64,000 bases of DNA from Dastarcus helophoroides (GCA_028583605.1 CM053331.1:17282857-17346856), one strand, 5' to 3'; positions 12,440 to 23,516 are shown, counted from the stretch's first letter. Notes: generated by a model from the letters alone, not told the origin. A program made the numbers and translations.

Positions 12440-13160
12440 AATCGTTTCCTTGGCATCACCATTATTTGTTCCTTGTTGTCCGGTACGGGAAAGTTACTAC
12501 TTTCTCTGCTTAGGACCGAAAAACTTTTCCTAATAAGAAACTGCACATTCTATGGCAAAAATTGTGATGGAACAAATATCATTCCAGCACTCATTCATAA
12601 AAATTCTACATACCATTTAGAATCATATTCTGCACGGTTTTCGACGAATCAGAAGCCAGTTAGGATCATTTTAGGGCAGAAAATAAAGTAATTTTTTGTT
12701 GTTGCTGTGGTTACACGTAATAATGAAGGTATTTACTTAAAGCTTCTCGTTTCAAAATTGTAATCTCTTTTGCAGATTGTTATAAACTTTTAGGGGTTTT
12801 TCTACAATCTTGTTAGAGAAAGTATTTATAAATATTAAACTTTATTAACGATAAAAACGCAACAAAATTTAAAAATTCCACAAGGTTGAAAAAAGAAAGT
12901 ATGGTCTACAACACGTTTGGAACGGTATATTGTGCACTCGTGAAACCGTAACCTTCGCCTGCGGCTGGAGCTACAAATTTTTCGGTCGTGTGGAATATGC
13001 GCCATTCCACAACTTAATGTAGAATATACTATTCCCGGACTGTTTTGTAATGATTTCTTAGCAACGGACTAAAATCCTGGCACAAAGTATTTTGGGGTTT
13101 GACATTGCACCCAGAAAGTGGGCATTCTCGACCGAATTCAGAAAACTAATTTGTAATCAA
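12440..13160. mobile_element. Damaged copy of the giant-hairpin element family (full copy 50782-52344)
   Basis: In order it carries the pieces AACTGCACATTCTATG, CATTCCAGCAC, TTTTCGACGAATCAGAAGCC, TGTGGTTACACGTAA, AGGGGTTTTTCTACAATCTT, GTCTACAACACGTTTGG, AACCTTCGCCTGCGGCT and GCCATTCCACAAC. All of these have counterparts in the element at 50782-52344. The tail (ATTCCCGGACTG, GAAAGTGGGCATTCTC) matches 42075-42175 and 55840-55870. The half-length content and missing left arm indicate a truncated copy. Confidence 0.65.
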
Positions 13161-13285
13161 TACTTAATTAAATTTTAAAACTTAAGTAAATCCATGTAAA
13201 GTTTTTAAAAATATTCATCTACTAGCTAATAAATAGAAATCTGTACACTTCGCGATTACTAAAACATCAGTTCGTTATAAATAAG

Positions 13286-13302
13286 ATAAGTTCTTTTCTG
13301 TT
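13286..13302. repeat. Candidate left target-site duplication of the hammerhead array
   Basis: ATAAGTTCTTTTCTGTT here and ATAAGTTCTCTTCCGTT at 15643-15659 bracket the array with 15 of 17 positions equal. The first four bases of the right copy overlap the repeat unit itself, so the true duplication may be about 13 bp plus microhomology. Confidence 0.45.
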
Positions 13303-13582
13303 TTTTTCAATTTGTTTAACATTTCTTCGGCCCAGTTTGGAAATATTTAAATTTTTATGGTTTGTTGACAATTTTATAAACAGTTTTTGAAATGCGACTA
13401 CGTGATATTTAAATTTATTGAAAACGTCACTTCATGACAGTTTACAAATTAAAAGGTTAGTTTATTTTACATAGAATAGGAAAAATGAAAAATAGAAGAC
13501 CAAAAATTAGATATGGAAAAAATAAAAATTTTGTTTTTTTGATAAATTAGGAAAATATAAAAAATACATAAAAGAGGTTGTA

Positions 13583-13629
13583 GCACTGGACATCGATGTT
13601 TCGCTCTCATTTGAGCTCGTCAGCAGTGC
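13583..13629 (-). ncRNA. Type I hammerhead ribozyme, copy 1
   Basis: Read on the minus strand: stem I 5' strand GCACTG, core CTGACGA, stem II GCTC/GAGC closing a six-base AAATGA loop, core GAAAC, stem III palindrome ACATCGATGT, cleavage triplet GTC, stem I 3' strand CAGTGC. All invariant core bases of the family (CUGANGA, GAAA, NUH) are present. Stem III has almost no loop, so efficient folding would probably need two copies pairing, as reported for short-stem-III hammerheads. Confidence 0.85.
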
Positions 13630-14567
13630 ATAACATGGAAAGGGAACAATGGGGAAAAAATACCTAAAAATAAAAATTTTTTTAAATATAAAAAAGAAAA
13701 ATAAAGAAATTTTAACATGAATAGACGTTTCATCATTAATTTACTGTGTTAAAAATTTACTGTGTTAAAAATTTAAATATTTGAAGCCCAATCCACAAGA
13801 AACAACTACTCCGAGGGCTAATACCCCTTCCTGCATTGAACTACACTTGTGGGTTGAACTTACATGCTCTTGGTGACTACTGTTCCTAACCGCTGAAATC
13901 TATTCAGCTTGGTAGTTAGAAGCACTCACCATTTGCGGAGTCTGTTCGTTCCGTTAGAGGAATAGGTTTATTCTTCATGGTAGACCCTTATTGACCGGAA
14001 ATATTATGTTTTTTTCAATTTGTTTAACATTTCTTCGGCCTAGTTTGGAAATATTTAAATTTTTATGGTTTGTTGACAATTTTATCACGTAGTCGCATTT
14101 CAAAAACTGTTTATAAAATTGTCAACAAACCATAAAAATTAAATATTTCCAAACTGGGCCGAAGAAATGTTAAACAAATTGAAAAAAACATAATATTTCC
14201 GGTCAATAAGGGTCTACCATGAAGAATAAACCTATTCCTCTAACGGAACGAACGGACTCCGCAAATGGTGAGTGCTTCTAACTACCAAGCTGAATAGATT
14301 TCAGCGGTTAGGAACAGTAGTCACCAAGAGCATGTAAGTTCAACCCACAAGTGTAGTTCAATGCCGGAAGGGGTATTAGCCCTCGGAGTAGTTGTTTCTT
14401 GTGGATTGGGCTTCAAATATTTAAATTTTTAACACAGTAAATTTTTAACACAGTAAATTAATGATGAAACGTCTATTCATGTTAAAATTTCTTTATTTTT
14501 CTTTTTTATATTTAAAAAAATTTTTATTTTTAGGTATTTTTTCCCCATTGTTCCCTTTCCATGTTAT

Positions 14568-14614
14568 GCACTGCTGACGAGCTCAAATGAGAGCGAAACA
14601 TCGATGTCCAGTGC
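14568..14614 (+). ncRNA. Type I hammerhead ribozyme, copy 2
   Basis: Identical over all 47 nt to the copies at 13583-13629 (opposite strand) and 15277-15323. Predicted cleavage is after the GTC at 14606-14608. Together with the next copy it would release a 709-nt monomer from a plus-strand transcript. Confidence 0.88.
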
Positions 14615-15276
14615 TACAACCTCTTTTATGTATTTTTTATATTTTCCTAATTTATCAAAAAAACAAAAATTTTTATTTTTTCCATATCTAATTTTTGGTC
14701 TTCTATTTTTCATTTTTCCTATTCTATGTAAAATAAACTAACCTTTTAATTTGTAAACTGTCATGAAGTGACGTTTTCAATAAATTTAAATATCACGTAG
14801 TCGCATTTCAAAAACTGTTTATAAAATTGTCAACAAACCATAAAAATTTAAATATTTGCAAACTGGGCCGAAGAAATGTTAAACAAATTGAAAAAAACAT
14901 AATATTTCCGGTCAATAAGGGTCTACCATGAAGAATAAACCTATTCCTCTAACGGAACGAACGGACTCCGCAAATGGTGAGTGCTTCTAACTACCAAGCT
15001 GAATAGATTTCAGCGGTTAGGAACAGTAGTCACCAAGAGCATGTAAGTTCAACCCACAAGTGTAGTTCAATGCCGGAAGGGGTATTAGCCCTCGGAGTAG
15101 TTGTTTCTTGTGGATTGGGCTTCAAATATTTAAATTTTTAACACAGTAAATTTTTAACACAGTAAATTAATGATGAAACGTCTATTCATGTTAAAATTTC
15201 TTTATTTTTCTTTTTTATATTTAAAAAAATTTTTATTTTTAGGTATTTTTTCCCCATTGTTCCCTTTCCATGTTAT

Positions 15277-15323
15277 GCACTGCTGACGAGCTCAAATGAG
15301 AGCGAAACATCGATGTCCAGTGC
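15277..15323 (+). ncRNA. Type I hammerhead ribozyme, copy 3
   Basis: Same 47-nt motif, exactly 709 bp downstream of copy 2. Stem I is 6 bp (GCACTG/CAGTGC) and open-ended, stem II is 4 bp, and stem III is the self-complementary ACATCGATGT. Predicted cleavage is after the GTC at 15315-15317. Confidence 0.88.
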
Positions 15324-15659
15324 TACAACCTCTTTTATGTATTTTTTATATTTTCCTAATTTATCAAAAAAACAAAATTTTTATTTTTTCCATATCTAAT
15401 TTTTGGTCTTCTATTTTTCATTTTTCCTATTCTATGTAAAATAAACTAACCTTTTAATTTGTAAACTGTCATGAAGTGACGTTTTCAATAAATTTAAATA
15501 TCACGTAGTCGCATTTCAAAAACTGTTTATAAAATTGTCAACAAACCATAAAAATTTAAATATTTCCAAACTGGGCCGAAGAAATGTTAAACAAATTGAA
15601 AAAAACATAATATTTCCGGTCAATAAGGGTCTACCATGAAGAATAAGTTCTCTTCCGTT

Positions 15660-17099
15660 ACTAATATGTTGTCCTTGGTATGAAATAATCGCACAAAACT
15701 GACTTAACATTAAATAAAATATTGTTGTACAACTTACAAGTGTGAATCCTAAATGTGATTAATAATAATAATTATCTGTCACCAAAACTTCTATATAGAT
15801 TAATTATGATCACCACCAAATTATATCTAAAAAGTAAAATTTAAGTTTAACATGTGAATAGTGGTTTTCTGAAACATGATCTTTAGATTTATAATCTTAG
15901 TAGGATATGTTACTGATGGCATAAACATACTAAAGCGTCTAAATTAAAACACATTTATAAATAAAAAGAACCGAATTAAGCTTCCTTTTAAATTAGCACT
16001 TTCTTGTTCAAGTAGGATAACAGGCGAAGTAAACCATTATCGTGTAAACTGTGAAATAGATTGTTAATTCTTTGAGGTGGGAAAGGTTGTTGTAAAAGGG
16101 TGAAAAGCGGCGAACGCAAAGTAATGTAAGACACCAGTCAAGTTGGAGTAGAAACGTTTCAATACTAAACAAGAAGATTGCCCATTTCGATGCTACGAAA
16201 TGGAAAAACGAATAAAATGAAACCGAGAATGACGCTGCCGCCGCCACACCGATGAGAGGAAAATGCACATTTAAGGAATGAGATGAAATCAGAGGAAAAT
16301 GCAACTGGAAAGGAAAGAGACAGATGGAGATGTCGGGAAATCGTTGCTAGGGACTAACAATTCTACCAAATAAAATGTCCGGAAAAAACTAAATTGAAAT
16401 TTCTCTGCAAGAATGTGAATTAATGTTGACTCGTTAAAGCCCTTAACTGCATTAGGCGACACTTCCGAATGTGAATAAAGAACGATGAAGACTCCTGCAA
16501 ACATAAGGACCCTTTTAAATTTAAGTAAATTTTAATGTTTTGTCTTAAATGCAAAAATGACTTAGTTTTCTATGCTGAGTGGTTACTATTTCTCATTATG
16601 AGTTTGCATCAATTTTTATCAAAACATAAAATTAACACAACTAATAATCATGGAAATTTATCGGCGCAATTTCCGAATCGAGATTTGATAAAATTTAATC
16701 TTTTATTTCAGAACTAACATAATTTAATATGTAAAAATAGCTACTCACTATTTGATTTTTCTAAAGTAAATCAAATGTGACAACTGACATGTATTTTGTT
16801 TAAAAAAAGCGCAATTTTCAAATTTAATTTCAAATGTTTGTTTTAAAAATCAAAATTCATGCTTCTTTTTTATAATTTAAACTTTTAAATCAGAAATCTG
16901 GATTGAAATTTAAAATTTGAAAATAGGGCGAAATTAAATTTTTAAGAAAAAAATTCTTTCTTGAAAGTTTAACTTTGATTTGAACTTTTCTAAAAATCTT
17001 AAATCTTTATCCAGATTCCTGGTTTAAAAATAGAAATTACAAGAATAAGTAGATATTTTTCTAGAGTTTTGAACTTTCGGCTCGAATGTATACAGGAAG
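15660..17099. other. Interval without recognised genes
   Basis: The part at 16060-16500 is less AT-rich than its surroundings and holds a short direct repeat (GAGGAAAATGCA at about 16256 and 16292). No exon signature was convincing. From 16830 to 17060 it becomes a quasi-repetitive block of words such as AAATTTAAAATTTGAAAA, similar in texture to blocks at 20130-20640 and 43620-44280. Confidence 0.45.
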
Positions 17100-17126
17100 T
17101 AATAATAATAATAATAATAATAATAA
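17100..17126. repeat. (TAA)n microsatellite, nine units
   Basis: An uninterrupted TAA run of about 27 bp lies immediately 5' of the R4/Dong-type retroposon. Dong of Bombyx mori is known to insert into TAA repeats, so this is probably the insertion target. Confidence 0.9.
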
Positions 17127-19315
17127 GTAATACAAATGGGTACAGCAAAAAACCACACTCAGAAACAATTAAAAAATTTCCACAACTCGCTTGCAAGAAA
17201 TCTGGTCAGAACAGAAACAACATGAAAAAAGAGTCCCATGGACTGAAGAGGAGAAGAGACTTACTCACAACAAAACAGAAGTGAACAATTATAAAATCAC
17301 CATAAGAGAAGTAGAGAATACTATTAAAAAAACACAAAATTGGAAGGCACCCGGACAAGACAAAATACACAACTATTGGTGGAAGAAATTCAACAGCACC
17401 CACTAAAAAATTTCAGCGCTCCTTACAAAGATACTTACAGATAATAAAGATATACCCGAGTTCATGACTGAAGGCATCACATGTTTACTCCCCAAAACCA
17501 TACCAGCAAGTAGAGACCCCAGTAAATATAGACCGATTACTTGTCTTCCCACAATGTATAAAGTATTTACCTCCATTATTACAAAAAAATCCATCAATAC
17601 TTGAAAAATAACGACATACTTACTTGGGAACAGAAAGGATGCAGAAAAGCTACAAAAGGCTGCAAGGATCAACTCACAATAGACGCAGTTGTGACAGGAA
17701 AAATAAAAAGAACCAAAAAACATCTCTACTCAGCCTACATTGATTATAAAAAAGCATTTGATAGCGTCCCACATTCATGGCTGATAGAAATATTACGTAT
17801 TTATAAAATTGATCCACATATCATAGGTACTATGGAAAAAGCAATAAAACAATGGAAAACTACTCTTACTATCGGTAAATCACAAAGAACCATAGGAAGC
17901 GTAAACCTACGGTCAGGAATCTTTCAAGGAGACACGCTTAGTGCTTTGTGGTTCTGCATGGCACTAAATCCGCTTTCCAATTTCATTAACGGAAAAAAGA
18001 AAGGCGTAGTACTTCAGGAAGATCAAAACATAAGCCACTTACTTTATATGGACGATATCAAATTATTTGCGAAAAAAAAAAGACTTTCAAGAACTAATAA
18101 ATATTGTTGCCACCTACAGCGATGAAATAAAAATGCAGTTTGGATTAGACAAATGTCGAATAATTGCAATGGGAAAAGGAAAATGGATAAGACATGAGGG
18201 TTGTAATATAGAACAAGGACAAATAGATGGAATGGAAGAAGAAAAGTTATATAAATACTTAGGGTATGAACAAGCCAGAGGAATTGATTACAACCGGTCC
18301 AAAAAATTACTGACCGACAAGTTTAAAACAAGACTAAAACTATTAATGAAGACAAACCTATATTCCAAAAATGTGATGAATGCAATCAACACATTCGCAA
18401 TATTTATACTGACATACAGTTTTGGAATACTTACATGGACAAAAACAGAGTTAGAAGATCTAAATAGAATCATACGTACATTAAGTACAAAATATCGGCT
18501 CCATCACCCCAAAAGCTCAATTGAAAGATTTCATCTACCACGCACACAAGGAGGCCGTGGAGTAATTGATATTACCATCCTTCATGACAAACAGATTGCA
18601 TTCTTAAGAACATATTTTCATGAAAAAGCAATACAAAACAATATATACAGATGCATAGTCTGGCTCGATAGAAATATCACTTCGCTAAAGCTATCTATAG
18701 AACTAAACATACCGGCTGAACCCAACAACAAAATCGAAAGATGGCTCAGCAAGGAACTACACGGTAGATACCCAACGAATCTTAAAGCAGAGCACATAGA
18801 CGAAAAAGCCTCCCTTGAATGGTTAACCAGAGGATATCTGTTCCCAAAAACAGAGGAATTTGCCACTGCCATTCAAGATCAAGTCATCGCCACAGCAAAC
18901 TACCGCAAATACATAATGAAACAACTAGCAGTAAACACCAACTGTAGAATGTGTGGAAATGTGGAAATCAAAATGAAACGTATCATAAGTGGGTGTCGAA
19001 CATTGGCGCCAACACACTACACGCAGAGACAAAACAATGTAGGAAAAATAGTACACCAAGCAATTCTAAGAAAATTCAAACAAGAACATCAAAAGATACC
19101 CTATTACAAATACAATCCAGATACAGTCATAGACAAAGATGAGTTTAAACTATATTAGAATAGAGATATAATCACAGACGTCACAATACAAAACAATAGA
19201 CCAGACTTAGTACTCACAGTAAAACAAATAAGAAATAAGAGAATTTTGGAAAATCTCAAAAAAATGCAAAAAATTAGGATATAATGTATTTTCAAACATA
19301 GAGATGCCAGATATA
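17127..19315 (+). pseudogene. R4/Dong-clade non-LTR retroposon, truncated and broken ORF
   Basis: Conceptual translation gives reverse-transcriptase blocks in order: WKAPGQDKIH (~17341), LPKT...SKYRPITCLPTMYKV (~17490-17570), EQKGCR and KDQLTIDAVV (~17630), IDYKKAFDSVPHSWL (motif A, ~17740), GIFQGDTLSALWF (motif B, ~17920) and YMDDIKLF (motif C, ~18045). Next come a thumb-like region, a cysteine cluster CRMCG...SGC (~18945-19000) and NRPDLVL (~19195), matching the R2/R4-type restriction-like endonuclease. Breaks seen are a stop at 17404, a stop or frame change near 17600, and a one-base shift in the A-run at 18070-18080. There is also a TAG at 19156 just before the PD motif, and an Arg where the cysteine-cluster His is expected. 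The 5' end and C-terminal tail are missing. Nearest named relatives by pattern are R4, Dong and Rex6; clade placement is by motif, not phylogeny. Confidence 0.85.
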
Positions 19316-19327
19316 GTCTTCTGTTTG

Positions 19328-19995
19328 CACAAGAAAATTTTAATTTTCTCGGTGGTCAAAGCAGATATTTTGATATGAATTCCAACAAAAGAGAGTCAGT
19401 TTTTTAATTGTTAACAATCCCTCTACGCAACCACAGTTCATTTTTCGCATTTTTATTTTTGAAAATAAATTTTATGTTTATATTTATTACATTTTGCATT
19501 AACAATTTAAAAATATGTGTTTTAATAATGTCAGTAGAGTAATATTTGTTATAAACTTAAAATCTGTCTTGTTCGTTTTACGAAAAATTTACATTTACTT
19601 AACTTAAAATAAACGCAAGGCAAATATCTTGAAAACGGTTGCACCTACATTCAGAAGATATAACTGTTTTTACTTAAAAAATGTAGGTAAAGAAAAGTAT
19701 CTATTTAAAATAAGTGTCCATGAAGGTACAAAAAAGTTGTGATGCTTTAGCATTATGCAGGATAGGTAGCGCCCCCCATAAGTCACTGGCAATCTGTTAA
19801 AAAAACTAGAATTTTTTGATCCAAGAAACCCTCCTGTGCTGCCAAATTTCTTGTCTATATTGCAAAATTTTCAATAGTTATACAAAAAAACCAAAATTTT
19901 GTTATAGGTTTTAGTATCAACTCTTGGTGAAAGGTAATGCAGCTAAATCAAATTATTTTTATATGAAAAATCCACTCTGGCTTTGTGTATCATTA
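19328..19995. mobile_element. Half-copy of the long-inverted-repeat family found at 56086-57312
   Basis: From GCACAAGAAAATTTTAA onward it parallels 56597-57310 block by block: GGTGGTCAAAGCAGATATT, GAAAATAAATTTTATGTTT, GTAGAGTAATATTTG, TTGAAAACGGTTG, AAAAAAGTTGTGATGCTTTAG, CTGGCAATCTGTTAA, CCATTACTTATG-like end. Only the right half is present; it directly follows the 3' truncated end of the R4-type retroposon, so one probably broke the other. Confidence 0.7.
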
Positions 19996-20980
19996 CTTAT
20001 GATCCGTCCTGTACACATATAAACAAGATAATTTTAAGAAAATAGTCAATACTTAAGAAAAAACTGAAGACCATATGAAAAATGTAGAGTTTCTTTAATT
20101 CAAAAATTAAATCAAAATGTCCGAACTCTGAATTTTTGCTCAAACCTCTAAAATTTCTAGAGTAAAGTTGAGATTTTAAAATTTTCATCAAAACTTTTTT
20201 TTGGAGTTTTTTTAACCATCGGCCATTTCATAATTTTGAGCTTGAGTTCGGATGTTTAACTCTTTTCCCGAAATTTAACTATAGAAGTCAATATTGCGAG
20301 AAATTAATCATTTAATTAATTCATGAACAAAATAATGGCATTTTTTTAAATTCTGGAATTTAATAAAAAACACTTTTGTCGATATGTTGACACTTTTTTC
20401 TCAATAAATTTATTTTGGTTGTTTTAACTAAATGGAAATTTAGAATTTTTATTTGACTTCTTTTGTTCAAAATTAAAAAAATAAAAGTTTTAAATTCAGT
20501 TCAACATTTCAAAAATAAACTCAACGTTTAGATGGAAAATGTTTTTTGACTTTTCCTCTTCAATATGCAAATTTTGACTTTAATATTTGATTTCTTTAAA
20601 CATTTTAAAATTTATATTCTTAAAAGTCAAAATTTTGAGAACATTTTTGTTAGTGAGTTAGGGTTTGTTAGATAATTCTAATTTTCTATTTAGTCCTACG
20701 TATTACGCCACCTAGCGGTCATTTTAGAACTTCAAAAATATTTTTCAGCGATTTTTTAGGGCTGCGAAGTGATTCGTTGCTGAGATATAACCGGCGTCCT
20801 TTCTTAGTTGGCAATCCGGTACATTATGTGTAGTAAGTAATAAAACGTTAAACAAAAGTGTTGGCCTCACAATGTACTTTCAGTTCAGTAGTAACTTTTG
20901 ACGTGCTTGCAATATTTTAAATTTAAGTATCTTGCAAACGAAGCCATGAATCAAAATTTTTCTAGAGAAATTTTCTTTAT
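19996..20980. other. Interval without genes, mostly quasi-repetitive AT sequence
   Basis: From 20130 to 20640 the sequence is a succession of short degenerate phrases (TTTGACTTTAATATTTGA, AAAATTTTGAGAACATTT and the like) resembling blocks elsewhere in the window. A GCCACCTAGCGGTCA phrase at about 20711 is locally GC-richer; no gene was recognised. Confidence 0.45.
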
Positions 20981-21273
20981 AGTCCAGTCAAAATAAACAC
21001 AAAGAAGTCGAAACCTAGACAAAATGCCAATAGAGCCAAAAATTTGCACACATCTTTAAATAGTTATTTCAAATAAAGTATGAACAATCCTTATCGAACC
21101 GACATGTGCTAAATTTTTATTTAAGGTCAAAAGTCATGAAAGTCAGTTTTTGGCGAATATCTCCAAAATATTTAGTTATATTATCAAAATAGCACTTATC
21201 TATTGAAATATCTCTGCAAACTTTTAACTCTGTGGGAATTTTGTCTAGGTTAAATACCTATTTTGACTGGAGT
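20981..21273. mobile_element. MITE, ~290 bp, terminal inverted repeats ~40 bp
   Basis: The left end GTCCAGTCAAAATAAACAC and CCTAGACAAAATGCC are mirrored at the right end as GGGAATTTTGTCTAGG and CTATTTTGACTGGAG. Inner parts also partly pair (TTTGCACACATCTTT against CAGAGATATTTCAAT). Non-coding. Confidence 0.65.
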
Positions 21274-21537
21274 ATTTCTAAAATTAGTAGGGGAGAAGGA
21301 GGTACCGATTCCTATAGGATCTTTAAACATAATTTTGATTAAAACTTAGAGATGTACTGCATTAGTCTGTGTGCGAAATTCGATACAAATCGATGTGGCT
21401 TAGGAGCTAGGACGAGAAAACCACCCTGCATCTTTGCTAGAAAACATTTCTTCAGAAAATTTTCTTATGTAAGTCTACATTTTTCTTGTTGCTCTATTGT
21501 ATATCAAAATTAATGATAAATAACCTGGACTGCCATG

Positions 21538-22576
21538 TATACAGTGCGTCCAAAAAATATGGAGGAGTGGCTGTAACTTTTGAAATATACGTTTAAAAAA
21601 AATAACCTTAATAAACCTTGAATGGTTATTGTTATTTTTTTTTTCATAGCAATCTACATATTTTTTGACATTTTTGATTACATCTTTTGTTTCTTAATAT
21701 CAAAGCATACTTTGCTCATAGGGTTACATAATAAAACTATCAAATATACATCAAAATAAAAATAGGTATTTTTAATAAACGGATTTAATTTAACAAATGT
21801 ATAAACCGATTTTCATCATTCTTTAAGCAATATGTCAATCCGTCACGAACATTTCTGCGAACATTATTGAGTTTCTTGTGATATGTAAGATCTCATCAAA
21901 AAATTCAATGGGTGTCCCGAAACCATAACAATTATGCCGTTTTTGTCACTTAAATTTATTTATTTTCTTATAAGTCGAAAATTTATTATCACTTGAAATG
22001 GAATATAGCAATTTGGCATTATTTAATGTAATTTTATCAGCCTACATCTAATAATATCTGAAACTTTTTATTTCAAATTATAAATTTGGAAATATAATTT
22101 TCAACTCTCTTCAAATCTAATTCTATAAACAAAGTAGATTATGATATTAAGAAACAAAAGTTATATTTAAAAATAACAAAAAATAGATAGGTTGGCATTT
22201 TAAAAAATAAAAATGTTTCCATGACAACAAGAAATGTAAACATAAAAAAAGTTTAGGTTGCTATAGGATCTGTTATTAATAACACAGGTCCCATGATTTT
22301 CTGGGATATTTTTTCCCGCTGAACACAAATTTGAAGTCAAAATTAGGGGTCAATGAGCAAATAATCGAGAAACCCCCCCCCAAAACCGATAAAAGTATCA
22401 TGACTTTTATTAGTTTATTGGGTTTTTCCAGAAAATCATAGTCCGGTCCCCAGCAAACATCAATTATTTTTTGTGCACCTGTGTAGCCATCCAACTTTTA
22501 TAAAAGTTAATTTTCTCTAAAACATATATTTCAAAAGTTACAGGCAATATTTTATACTTTTGGAACACACTGTATA
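21538..22576. mobile_element. Long-inverted-repeat element, about 1.04 kb
   Basis: Termini are TATACAGTGCGTCCAAAA and the inverse of TATACAGTGTGTTCCAAAA. Further in, GTAACTTTTGAAATATACGTTT pairs with AAACATATATTTCAAAAGTTAC. Deeper still, CTTTTGTTTCTTAATATCA recurs in inverse at 22140-22160. An asymmetric segment at 22245-22500 with its own inverted words (AACACAGGTCCCATGATTTTC and GAAAATCATAGTCCGG) looks like a nested insertion in the right arm. There is no transposase. Confidence 0.7.
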
Positions 22577-23184
22577 TACTATTTGGGCAAAGAGGATAAG
22601 AGCGTTTCAATAAAATAAAAAAAATATGCAGTCATGTCACTGCCGACGTGAAGAAGTAAAAACTAGATAATAACAGTGACGGTAGTATAGTTCGAAGGTA
22701 CATTAGTACAAGTCAGAATACTAGAAATATTTGAAATGCTGTCAAACTGATCTACCTTTTTATATTTTTGGTTTAAATGTTTGTAGTCATATGGAAGCAA
22801 GTCTAATATTTATTGATAATGAAATACACAGATAGTATAAATTCTACACTCTTTTTATTTATTGCACGTAATGTTTAACATCTTATTAGTACGTCATACA
22901 TATGTCATCTCTAGAGCCCCAGAATACTGCCATTTAATATTTTATTTTTAATGCCACCATAAAGGATAAAAACGTGGATTTTATTCAATAAATTTAGGAA
23001 GAGGTCATTGATAATCAGACATTTGGACAAATTGTTTTGAAAATTGTTTCTTATTATTTAATAGAAAGTTGAAATACAAATCTTGTCTCCTGAAACCAGG
23101 AAAGATTAACAAACACCACAATGGTTGCTTTAACACGTTAGAGCAACCATTGTTGTGTTTTGAAATACATAATAATGATTGTTC

Positions 23185-23219
23185 TAACGCGTTTCGATAG
23201 CCAAGTTATCATCTTTAGA
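23185..23219 (-). ncRNA. Hammerhead-like core motif, family C, left
   Basis: On the minus strand: CTAAAGA, a GATA/TATC stem around AACTTGGC, GAAAC, then the palindrome ACGCGT followed by T. The first core block differs from CTGANGA by one base and no stem I is apparent, so this is probably a decayed or minimal relic. Confidence 0.35.
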
Positions 23220-23482
23220 CAGATACAGTATCTCTCTGAAAGTTTTTCCAAATTTTATCAACATTAGTTTAACCTTTAATTGTCCAATCGCGAACGAAGT
23301 TACGTACACCGCTAAACATAATGGCTTAATTTGGAACTAGATTGCCATTACAGTAAACGTAGTAAGCTTGAGTTACAATTTTATGGACTTTAATTACAAT
23401 TAACCAGTAATTTAAGTGAATATGAATTTGTAGAATAGCGTGAATTTTAGAGAACAATGTTTTGTACCATCCCAGTATCTCT

Positions 23483-23516
23483 CTAAAGATGATAACTTGG
23501 CTATCGAAACGCGTTA
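23483..23516 (+). ncRNA. Hammerhead-like core motif, family C, right
   Basis: Mirror of the 23185-23219 motif: CTAAAGA, stem GATA/TATC, GAAAC, ACGCGT palindrome, T. Catalytic activity is doubtful for the same reasons. Confidence 0.35.

Larger units (their letters stand above)
13303..15652. mobile_element. Array of ~708-bp hammerhead-bearing repeats, one inverted against two
   Basis: A landmark (ATTTCTTCGGCC or its inverse) recurs at 13321 and 14029 on one strand, 708 bp apart. It recurs at about 14156, 14865 and 15573 on the other, giving periods of 709 and 708 bp. From 13303 to 14085 the unit is in minus orientation; from 14086 onward it is in plus orientation, so the locus is a large palindrome with its turn at about 14086. 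Copies are nearly identical, suggesting recent formation or homogenisation. Each full unit includes a 47-nt hammerhead motif. No protein of any size is encoded. Diverged relatives are at 23536-24108 and 39690-40245. The structure fits a retrozyme-like or Penelope-associated element or a satellite; the exact class is inference. Confidence 0.85.

Noticed and set aside
14300..14370. Pol III B-box-like GTTCAATGCC in the 708-bp unit as sign of a tRNA-derived SINE
   Set aside because: No A box at a suitable distance; a single 10-base match in this much sequence is expected by chance.
16999..17284. Frames with poly-isoleucine runs on both strands
   Set aside because: They read through the TAA microsatellite and the start of the R4-type remnant in the wrong frames.
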